Shown: in pieces, positions 9,806 to 15,860 of the stretch
How positions within the stretch are numbered: position 1 is the first letter of the stretch
Layout: each line of letters opens with the position of its first letter
NCBI RefSeq assembly: GCF_029952525.1
Contig: NZ_JASAOF010000036.1
Coordinates: 1 to 36,626 of the forward strand
Length of the DNA: 36,626 bases
Source of the DNA: Saccharopolyspora ipomoeae
Lineage (GTDB): Bacteria > Actinomycetota > Actinomycetes > Mycobacteriales > Pseudonocardiaceae
Reading direction: 5' to 3'
The notes under the pieces: generated by a model
What the model saw: the letters and a program-made list of their open reading frames with translations, nothing else
The model's database searches: none
Told to the model about the DNA's origin: nothing
Program-made: the position numbers and the translations under genes

Positions 9806-9830
9806 TTTGCCCGGACCGCGTCTCGGGTAC
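9806..9830 (+). promoter_or_regulatory. Probable SigF-dependent promoter of rsbW-sigF
   Basis: GTTT at 9806-9809 and GGGTA at 9826-9830 are separated by 16 nt, matching the actinobacterial SigF consensus (GTTT, 15-17 nt, GGGTA). It lies about 65 nt before the anti-sigma gene, which fits autoregulation of the sigF operon as known in mycobacteria. Confidence 0.75.
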
Positions 9831-9893
9831 CAGTTAGCCGCAAGGGCAGGTCACCGCGAGAGACGCCGCTGGCGAGACGAGGTGGTCGGCGAG

Positions 9894-10334
9894 ATGAGCG
9901 TGGAACGCGAGGTCGCGCAGGTCGAGCCTGCGACTTCCGCTCCCAACCAGGTCGAGGTCCGGGTCAGGGCGGAACCCGACCAGCTGTCGGTGATGCGAGC
10001 CGTCGTGGGCGATCTGGCGATGCGCGCCGACCACGACGTCGACGCCATCGCCGACCTGCGGCTGGCCGTCGACGAGGCGTGCTCGTCGCTGGTGCGCCTG
10101 GCCGCGCCGGAGGCCACCCTGGTGTGCCGGTTCCGGCTGTCCGGTGAGCAGCTGTCCATCACCGCTGAAGTGCGCAGCAAAGACGATTTCGGGCCCCGCA
10201 AGGACACTTTCAGCTGGCGCGTGCTCAGCGCGCTGGCCGACGCTGTGTCAACCTCGGTCGAGTCGGATCCCACTGCCGACGGCAGTCACCTGGTGCGGAT
10301 CGAGTTGACCAAGGGACGGACGGCTCAGGTGTGA
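9894..10334 (+). CDS. rsbW: Anti-sigma factor, RsbW-like serine kinase/ATPase fold
   Basis: Binds and inhibits the sigma factor encoded immediately downstream. The 146-residue product has a GHKL-type ATPase fold; the N-box is visible as DLRLAVDEACSSL, and the sequence before it (MRAVVGDLAMRADHD) is typical of SigF anti-sigma factors. The usual G-box is degenerate, as in many actinobacterial members. I chose the ATG at 9894, with GAGGTGG about 10 nt upstream, over in-frame codons back to 9807 that overlap the promoter. The stop overlaps the sigF GTG. No RsbV-type anti-anti-sigma gene is present in the window. Confidence 0.85.
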   Translation: MSVEREVAQVEPATSAPNQVEVRVRAEPDQLSVMRAVVGDLAMRADHDVDAIADLRLAVDEACSSLVRLAAPEATLVCRFRLSGEQLSITAEVRSKDDFGPRKDTFSWRVLSALADAVSTSVESDPTADGSHLVRIELTKGRTAQV

Positions 10335-11137
10335 AACGGGCGGATTCCACGCAAGCGCGCAACGAGCGCTACGACCGGCTGGCGCCGCTGTTCGGCGAGC
10401 TCGCGAAGCTGGACGAGGGGGATCCGCGCCGATCCGAGCTCCGCGACCGGCTGGTCACCGAGCACATGCCGGTCGCCGAGCACATCGCCCGGCGCTTCAG
10501 CCACCGCGGCGAGTCGCAGGAGGACCTCACGCAGGTCGCGGTGCTGGGCCTGATCAACGCGGTCGACCGCTTCGACCCGGACCGCGGCGTCGACTTTCTG
10601 TCCTACGCGGTGCCGACGATCATGGGCGAGGTCCGCAGGCACTTCCGCGACACCGGCTGGGCGGTGCGGATGCCGCGCCGCCTGCAGGAGCTGCACCTGT
10701 CGGTCTCGTCGGGCATCGCCCGGCTCTCGCAGGAGCTGGGCCGGGCGCCCACGCCCAGCGAGCTGGGCAAGCACCTGGGCATCAGCACCGACGACGTCTA
10801 CCACGGGCTGGAGGCGGGCAACGCCTACCGCAGCGCGTCGCTGGACGAGCTGCTCACCGACACCGACGAGATCCCGCTGGGCGACGCCATCGGCTCCGAC
10901 GACGCCGAGCTCCTGGAGGTGGAGAACCGGGAGATGGTGCGGCCGCTGCTGGAGGAGCTGCCGGAGCGGGAACGCCGGATCCTGGTGATGCGGTTCTTCC
11001 GGGGGATGACCCAGACGCAGATCGCCGAGCAGGTCGGCATCTCGCAGATGCACGTCTCGCGCCTGCTGGCGCGGACCCTGGCGTGGCTGCGGCACCGCCT
11101 GGAGGACGACGCGCACGCTCCGCAGCCGACCGAGTGA
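10331..11137 (+). CDS. sigF: RNA polymerase sigma factor, SigF/SigB subfamily
   Basis: Stress/stationary-phase type sigma factor. The 268-residue protein shows region 2 (HMPVAEHIARRF, then EDLTQVAVLGLINAVDRFD and FLSYAVPTIMGEVRRHFRD), region 3 (LHLSVSSGIARLSQELGR through TPSELGKHLGIS) and region 4 with the DNA-binding helix-turn-helix (MTQTQIAEQVGISQMHVSR). The GTG at 10331 overlaps the anti-sigma stop (GTGTGA), indicating translational coupling and matched stoichiometry. The SigF-like promoter at 9806 suggests positive feedback. Confidence 0.95.
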   Translation: MKRADSTQARNERYDRLAPLFGELAKLDEGDPRRSELRDRLVTEHMPVAEHIARRFSHRGESQEDLTQVAVLGLINAVDRFDPDRGVDFLSYAVPTIMGEVRRHFRDTGWAVRMPRRLQELHLSVSSGIARLSQELGRAPTPSELGKHLGISTDDVYHGLEAGNAYRSASLDELLTDTDEIPLGDAIGSDDAELLEVENREMVRPLLEELPERERRILVMRFFRGMTQTQIAEQVGISQMHVSRLLARTLAWLRHRLEDDAHAPQPTE

Positions 11138-11225
11138 GCAAGTTGAGTAGAAGAGCGGAGTTCCCGCGGTGTCCCGTCGGCTAGCGTGGTTCTTGATCGA
11201 GGCAGAGCAGCCGAGGGAGGACACA

Positions 11226-11378
11226 GTGGGTGTGCGCATCGACCTGGCCAGGCTCGCGGGGAACACCGACCAGGCGGACCGATCGACCGAGGAACCGACC
11301 ACCGAACGCCGTCCGCTCCCGCTCCCGCGCCTGCTCCGCCGCAGGCCCGAGACGACCGGCCGGACGCCCGGCTCGTGA
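11226..11378 (+). CDS. Small basic hypothetical protein, about 50 aa
   Basis: A GTG at 11226 with GGGAGG 5 nt upstream opens a 50-codon frame beginning VGVRIDLARLAG and ending in a Pro/Arg-rich tail (LPRLLRRRPE). A TAGCGT at 11181-11186 could be its -10. A longer version from the GTG at 11169 is also possible. No family is recognised. It is followed by a strong terminator, which supports a transcribed unit, but coding status is uncertain. Confidence 0.4.
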   Translation: MGVRIDLARLAGNTDQADRSTEEPTTERRPLPLPRLLRRRPETTGRTPGS

Positions 11379-11407
11379 GCCGGTGACGCAGTTCTTCACG
11401 GGTGAGT

Positions 11408-11449
11408 AACCGCCCGGGGCCTGTCGGGGGATTCGGGCCCCGGGCGGTT
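11408..11449. terminator. Strong hairpin terminator between convergent units
   Basis: A perfect 14-bp stem (AACCGCCCGGGGCC and complement) with a 14-nt loop, followed by TTGCTT on the plus strand. It separates the sigF-side transcript from the convergent M23 peptidase gene and can work in both directions. Confidence 0.8.
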
Positions 11450-11488
11450 GCTTGGGTGGCGCCGAGGGGGCTCGGCGCCTTCGGAGCG

Positions 11489-12259
11489 CTACGCCAGGTC
11501 GATGCCGCGCTCGCGGAGCCACGGCAGCGGGTTGATCTTGGTGCCGTCCTCGTGGACCTCGAAGTGCAGGTGCGGACCGGTGGACTGGCCGCGGTTGCCC
11601 ATCGTGGCGATCTGCTCGCCGGCTCCGACCCGCTGGCCCTCCTCGGCGACGATCGTGTTCACGTGGCCGTAGACGGTGATCGTGCCGTCGTCGTGCTGCA
11701 CCCGGACCCACAGGCCGAAGCCGCTGGCCGGTCCGGCTTCGACGACCTCGCCGGGCGCCACCGAGTAGATCGGGGTGCCGATGCTGTTGGCGATGTCGAT
11801 GCCCATGTGGCTGCTGCCCCAGCGGGAGCCGAAGCCGGAGGTGTAGGTGCCTTCGGCGGGGGTGTGGAAGCCCGCGGCCTTGCGCGCCGCCTCCTCGGCC
11901 GCTCGCTGGGCCTCGGCCGCGGCGATGGCCGCCTGGCGGGCGGCTTCCTCGCGGATGATGCGCTCGGCCTCGATGGCCTTGGCCTTGGCGAGCTCTTGGG
12001 CCTCGGGCTGGGAGGGCTGCTGCGCCTGCAGCAGCCGGACGGCCGCCGGGCTGGTCCGGGTCCCGGTGATGGCCGTGCTGAGCTTCTTGGTCTTGGCCAG
12101 GGGCTGGACGTCGCGGTCCTGCTCGGAGCCGGCGTTCGCGGACAGCGGCTGACCCACTGCCGCGAACGCGCCTCCGGCCACCACCGCCGCCACAACCTTG
12201 TTGCGGATCGGACGACCGGCTGTCGGGGGAAGCCGGTCCTCCTTGCGATGCTTGCCCAT
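11489..12259 (-). CDS. Secreted M23 family peptidoglycan endopeptidase
   Basis: Zinc metallopeptidase of the LytM type that cuts peptidoglycan cross-bridges outside the cell. The 256-residue protein has an N-terminal signal-like segment (NKVVAAVVAGGAFAAVGQ), a polar stretch, an Ala/Glu/Arg-rich coiled coil (about 84-129) and the M23 domain with the zinc ligands HMGID (His151, Asp155) and HLHF (His230, His232), so the active site looks intact. Two consecutive ATGs occur; GGAAGG is 5 nt before the second (12259), which I chose, and only 2 nt before the first (12262). Confidence 0.92.
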   Translation of the reverse strand: MGKHRKEDRLPPTAGRPIRNKVVAAVVAGGAFAAVGQPLSANAGSEQDRDVQPLAKTKKLSTAITGTRTSPAAVRLLQAQQPSQPEAQELAKAKAIEAERIIREEAARQAAIAAAEAQRAAEEAARKAAGFHTPAEGTYTSGFGSRWGSSHMGIDIANSIGTPIYSVAPGEVVEAGPASGFGLWVRVQHDDGTITVYGHVNTIVAEEGQRVGAGEQIATMGNRGQSTGPHLHFEVHEDGTKINPLPWLRERGIDLA

Positions 12260-12369
12260 CATTGCCTTCCGTCGGGGAACGGTCCGGCCACTCCCGCGTC
12301 GGGGGGTGCGGGCAAGAGCTCCTCGGGGAAAGAGATCTCGTCGTGATCGAACCGTGACGTGCGGATCAG

Positions 12370-12399
12370 AACGTAGCTGACAGTCACAGCAGGCCGCAA
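12370..12399 (-). promoter_or_regulatory. Candidate promoter of the M23 endopeptidase gene
   Basis: On the minus strand TTGCGG and TACGTT are separated by 18 nt, leaving a leader of roughly 100 nt. The leader contains a CCCGC/GCGGG hairpin of unknown role. Confidence 0.45.
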
Positions 12400-12637
12400 C
12401 TCACGGCTCACTCAGCAGATGGTTAACCCACTCGTGTCGACTACGCGGTGACTTTCAGTGACTCACGAAGATCGCCGTCCGGTAACGGCCGAGATCCCCG
12501 AACCACCCCCGCGAGCGGGTCCGGCGGCCTCGCGACGTGCTTCATGATTCGAACAGTTCGTGCAGGTCATGCGGACGATCAGGGGTAGACCACCAAGGCG
12601 CGCAACGGCAAACGGACCGGCCGCTTCCAGGTGTGTG

Positions 12638-12650
12638 GTCCACAGTGGAC
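12638..12650. promoter_or_regulatory. Perfect palindrome, possible operator
   Basis: GTCCAC-A-GTGGAC is a perfect 6+1+6 inverted repeat about 140 nt before the leader peptide. It could be a binding site of a dimeric regulator of the sulfur operon, but the distance is long. Confidence 0.3.
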
Positions 12651-12790
12651 GTTCACGGCGAGGTGCGGCGCAAGATCGAATCGGGTGGAACGTGGCATTC
12701 GACACAAGCACCACTCGAACGGCCTGGTAGGGCTTCCCGCACTCTGGGAGACCCTGCCACTCGAACGCGCGATCTGTTTGACTGTCCCCC

Positions 12791-12883
12791 ATGACGCCCG
12801 GTGATCAGTGGCGGCTGCTGTCGCAGCGCCTCCACGTCGACCTGCGCCGCGTCACCTCCGCACGGTGTCGGCGCTCGAGCTAA
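12791..12883 (+). CDS. Cysteine-type regulatory leader peptide (30 aa)
   Basis: The frame encodes a 30-residue peptide containing RLHVDLRRVTSARCRR, the HVDL-R-SA-C pattern of short leader peptides that precede sulfur-metabolism genes in actinobacteria. In such leaders ribosome pausing at the cysteine codon controls the downstream gene. Only ATG 12791 fits, because an in-frame TGA lies 12 nt upstream; no Shine-Dalgarno sequence is visible, so it may be leaderless. The peptide ends 81 nt before the TauE/SafE gene, and the gap contains a GAGC/GCTC hairpin just ahead of the CGGAG ribosome binding site. Recognition is by motif; the mechanism is inferred. Confidence 0.75.
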   Translation: MTPGDQWRLLSQRLHVDLRRVTSARCRRSS

Positions 12884-12964
12884 GACCTCGGCCCCACCTG
12901 TCCGCAATTCCCCTGTACCGCCACGAGCCCGCGCGCTCGTCGCGCCCCGGACCACGGAGACATC

Positions 12965-13870
12965 GTGCAAGCATTCCTGATCTTCGCGATCGGCGGTTTC
13001 ATCGCGCAGCTCGTCGACGGCTCGCTCGGCATGGCCTACGGCGTCACCTCGACGACGATCCTGCTCACCGCCGGTCTCACCCCGGCGCTGGCCTCGGCGT
13101 CCGTGCACCTGGCCGAGATCGGCACCTCGGTCGCCTCCGGCGTCTCGCACTGGAAGTTCGGCAACGTCGACTGGAAGATCGTGCTCACGCTGGGCGTGCC
13201 GGGCGCGATCGGCGCCTTCCTCGGCGCGACCGCGCTGAGCAACGTCTCCACCGAGGCCGCCGAGCCGTGGATGTCGACCATCCTGCTCGCGCTGGGCCTC
13301 TACGTGCTGCTGCGCTTCGCGATCCGCCCGCTGCGCCGCCGCCAGCTCACCGGCGTCAGCCCCAAGCTGCTCGCGCCGCTGGGCCTGGTCGCCGGCTTCG
13401 TCGACGCCACCGGCGGTGGCGGCTGGGGCCCGGTCGCGACGCCGACGCTGCTGAGCACCGGCAAGGTCGAGCCGCGCAAGGTCATCGGCTCGGTCGACAC
13501 CAGCGAGTTCCTGATCGCGGTCGCGGCGAGCCTGGGCTTCCTGTTCTCGCTGGCCAACCAGCAGCTGTCCTGGGTCGTGGTGGGCGCGCTGCTGCTGGGC
13601 GGCGTGGCGGCGGCCCCGCTGGCGGCCTACCTGGTGCGGATCGTGCCGATGCGGCTGATCGGCGTCGGCGCCGGCGGTCTGATCGTGCTGACCAACGCGC
13701 GCACCCTGATCAAGGCCTTCGACCTCCCGGCACCCACCCCGACCGCCATCTACGGCGCGATCGTGGTCGCCTGGGTCGCGGCCCTGGCCTACACCATCCG
13801 GGTGGTCATCGGCGAGCGCCGCGAGATCGAGGAGCTCGAGGAGGACGCCCCCGCCCCGGCCCAGAGCTGA
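12965..13870 (+). CDS. TauE/SafE (TSUP) family sulfite/organosulfur transporter
   Basis: Integral membrane permease of the 4-toluene sulfonate uptake/sulfite exporter family. The 301-residue protein has about eight hydrophobic helices in two related halves; conserved features are GFIAQLVDGSLGMAYG at the N-terminus and its counterpart VAGFVDATGGGGWGP in the second half, followed by an acidic C-terminal tail. The GTG at 12965 has GGAG 5 nt upstream. The leader peptide upstream ties it to cysteine/sulfur supply, which supports sulfite or a related sulfonate as substrate. It converges with the UDP-sulfoquinovose synthase gene, whose reaction consumes sulfite; the functional link is an inference. 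Confidence 0.9.
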   Translation: MQAFLIFAIGGFIAQLVDGSLGMAYGVTSTTILLTAGLTPALASASVHLAEIGTSVASGVSHWKFGNVDWKIVLTLGVPGAIGAFLGATALSNVSTEAAEPWMSTILLALGLYVLLRFAIRPLRRRQLTGVSPKLLAPLGLVAGFVDATGGGGWGPVATPTLLSTGKVEPRKVIGSVDTSEFLIAVAASLGFLFSLANQQLSWVVVGALLLGGVAAAPLAAYLVRIVPMRLIGVGAGGLIVLTNARTLIKAFDLPAPTPTAIYGAIVVAWVAALAYTIRVVIGERREIEELEEDAPAPAQS

Positions 13871-14036
13871 CCTGGGCGGATCGACGGTTCCGGGTGGTCC
13901 GGGGCGCTTCGCGGGGGGCTGTTGACGGGCGTTCACGCGGGGTTCGAGATTTACCCACGTGCCGTATCGCCGCGATCATCCGAACGAGCTAATGTTCAGA
14001 CCTGCCGCGTGGAAGCCCCCCGACACGCGGTGAGGC

Positions 14037-14060
14037 GCCCCGGGCCGAACAGCCCGGGGC
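14037..14060. terminator. Bidirectional terminator between TauE and sqdB
   Basis: A perfect 9-bp stem, GCCCCGGGC and GCCCGGGGC, with a CGAACA loop between two convergent genes. No U-tract is present, as is common in actinomycetes. Confidence 0.7.
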
Positions 14061-14089
14061 CACCTTCTCCGTCCTGCTCCTCCGCTCGC

Positions 14090-15259
14090 CTACTTCTCAG
14101 CGCGCAGCGGGTTGGCGGCGTTGCGCCAGTTGACCGTCGGCCGCATGGCCGCCAGGTCCACGCGGTCCTTGTGCCCGTCGGCCACCTTGAACAGCGACTC
14201 GATGAGCGTGTTGGACAGCAGGTGCGGCTGCAGGCCCAGCTCCACCAGACCGGTGTGCTTGACGTTGTAGTAGTGCTCGCCCTGCTCGACGCGCGGGTTG
14301 TCGACGTACTCGATCTCGACCTGGCCGTCGAAGTTGTTGGCGATGGTCTTGGCGATCTCGCCGACCGAGTAGCTCTCGGTGATCTGGTTGAACACCCGGA
14401 ACTCACCGCGGTCCGCCGGGTTCTCCGCCGCCAGCCGGATGCACTCCACGGTGTCCCGGATGTCGATCATGCCGCGGGTCTGGCCGCCCGGCGAGTACAC
14501 CGTCAGCGGGTGACCGAGCACGGCCTGGATGACGAACCGGTTGAGCACGGTGCCGAAGATGGCGTCGTAGTCGAAGCGGGTCGCCAGCCGCGGATCGCGC
14601 ACGGTCTGCGGCGTCTCCTGCCCGTAGACCACGCCCTGGTTGAGGTCGGTGGCGCGCAAACCCCAGATGCGGCAGGCGAACTCGATGTTGTGGCTGTCGT
14701 GCACCTTGCTCAGGTGGTAGAACGAGCCCGGCTTCTTCGGGTAGAGCATCCGGTCGGTCCGCCCGTTGTGGGTGACCTCCAGCCAGCCCTCCTCGATGTC
14801 GATGTTGGGCGTCCCGTACTCGCCCATCGTGCCGAGCTTGACCAGGTGGATCTCCGGGTCGATCTCCTGGATCGCGAACAGCACGTTGAGGTTGCCGACC
14901 ACGTTGTTCTGCTGGGTGTAGACCGCGTGCTTGCGGTCGATCATCGAGTACGGCGCCGCGCGCTGCTCGGCGAAGTGCACGATGGTGTCCGGCCGGAAGT
15001 CGGCGATCATCTCGTAGGTGAAGTGCTCGTCGACGAGATCGCCGTAGTAGTGCTTGATGGTCTTGCCGGAAACCTCGTTCCAGGCGTTCAAGCGGACCTG
15101 CATGGACTCGATCGGCACGAGGCTCTCGACGCCCATCTCGTGGTCATAGCCCCGACGGGCGTAGTTGTCCGCCACGGCGACCTCGTGGCCGCAGTCGGAC
15201 AAGTGCAGAGCGGTCGGCCAACCGAGGTAGCCGTCCCCTCCGAGGACGAGGATTCGCAC
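14090..15259 (-). CDS. sqdB: UDP-sulfoquinovose synthase (SQD1/SqdB type)
   Basis: Converts UDP-glucose and sulfite to UDP-sulfoquinovose using bound NAD+. The 389-residue protein starts VRILVLGGDGYLGW (NAD-binding motif) and keeps SQD1 signatures almost word for word: HFAEQRAAPYSM, LGTMGEYGTPNIDIEEGW (Thr about 144), SFYHLSKVHDSHNI (Tyr about 181, Lys about 185) and ATDLNQGVVYG. These match the Thr/Tyr/Lys catalytic set of plant SQD1 within one position in numbering. The GTG at 15259 has GAGGGAG upstream; the frame continues to 15373 but that part is not family-like. It is divergent from a GtrA gene and sits beside glycosyltransferase and epimerase genes. No SqdX-type glycosyltransferase is visible, so the product may be a glycan rather than the plant sulfolipid. 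Confidence 0.9.
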   Translation of the reverse strand: MRILVLGGDGYLGWPTALHLSDCGHEVAVADNYARRGYDHEMGVESLVPIESMQVRLNAWNEVSGKTIKHYYGDLVDEHFTYEMIADFRPDTIVHFAEQRAAPYSMIDRKHAVYTQQNNVVGNLNVLFAIQEIDPEIHLVKLGTMGEYGTPNIDIEEGWLEVTHNGRTDRMLYPKKPGSFYHLSKVHDSHNIEFACRIWGLRATDLNQGVVYGQETPQTVRDPRLATRFDYDAIFGTVLNRFVIQAVLGHPLTVYSPGGQTRGMIDIRDTVECIRLAAENPADRGEFRVFNQITESYSVGEIAKTIANNFDGQVEIEYVDNPRVEQGEHYYNVKHTGLVELGLQPHLLSNTLIESLFKVADGHKDRVDLAAMRPTVNWRNAANPLRAEK

Positions 15260-15401
15260 GCCTGTCTCCCTCTTTTCAGCCGTTAGTGCAGCGTGAACAA
15301 AACGAATGCTCTCATCTCCCGGGCGCGCCAAGAAGACCACGCTCAGCGATCGGTATCGTGCAGCCCAGCACACTTGCGCATGAATCTCGTTGGAGGAACA
15401 C

Positions 15402-15860
15402 GTGGCGCAGCCGACGACGACCGGCCGTGCCCGCTACTGGCGGTTGATCAGTCGGTTCGCGGCTGCGTCGGTCGTGGCGACCGGCATCAGCCAGGTCGTG
15501 TTCCTGCTGACCTACTCGCTCGGCGCGAGCCCGGTGGTGTCGACGGTGCTGGCGTGGCTGGCCGGGGCGATCCCGAACTTCACGCTGAACCGGCGCACCT
15601 GGGGCGGCGGTGGCCGCGAGGCGCTGCGGGGCGAACTGCTGCGCTACGGCGCGATCTCGGTCGGCACCGCGCTGCTGGCCGCGGGCGCCACCCACCTCGC
15701 CGAGATCGTGGCGACCTCGGCGTTCCCCGACACCCGGCCCGCTCAGGTGGCCGTGGTGTGGGGCGCCTTCATCGGGACCTACGCGGTCATGTTCGTGATC
15801 AAGTTCGTGCTCATCGACAGGCTGGTCTTCACTCGCCCACCGCAGCAGGCCGCTCGGTGA
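15402..15860 (+). CDS. GtrA family membrane protein (probable lipid-linked sugar flippase)
   Basis: GtrA/DPMS3-like proteins move or anchor polyprenyl-phosphate sugars for membrane glycosyltransferases. The 152-residue protein has four hydrophobic helices; conserved family features are RFAAASVVATGISQVVF at the N-terminus, the NFTLNRRTWGG loop (GtrA-type N-x-x-W/R-x-F region) and a final KFVLIDRLVF. The GTG at 15402 has a perfect GGAGGA 6 nt upstream. Its last 32 bases overlap the 3' end of the convergent glycosyltransferase gene. It starts divergently from sqdB. Confidence 0.9.
   Translation: MAQPTTTGRARYWRLISRFAAASVVATGISQVVFLLTYSLGASPVVSTVLAWLAGAIPNFTLNRRTWGGGGREALRGELLRYGAISVGTALLAAGATHLAEIVATSAFPDTRPAQVAVVWGAFIGTYAVMFVIKFVLIDRLVFTRPPQQAAR

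Larger units (their letters stand above)
12260..12790. other. Divergent intergenic region before the leader peptide
   Basis: This 530-nt spacer separates the M23 gene from the leader peptide. It holds the M23 promoter (12370-12399), a perfect 13-bp palindrome GTCCACAGTGGAC at 12638-12650 and an 11-bp direct repeat CCACTCGAACG at 12711 and 12757. Short open frames on both strands lack ribosome binding sites. I see no protein-coding gene. Confidence 0.5.

Noticed and set aside
12260..12480. c-di-AMP (ydaO type) riboswitch upstream of the M23 endopeptidase
   Set aside because: Such genes often carry it, and a GACGGAAGG block is present, but the other conserved blocks of the element are not visible and the leader is too short.
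12463..12794. Two opposing open frames of 85 and 109 codons before the leader peptide
   Set aside because: No ribosome binding sites, no family features, and they cover the palindrome and promoter region.
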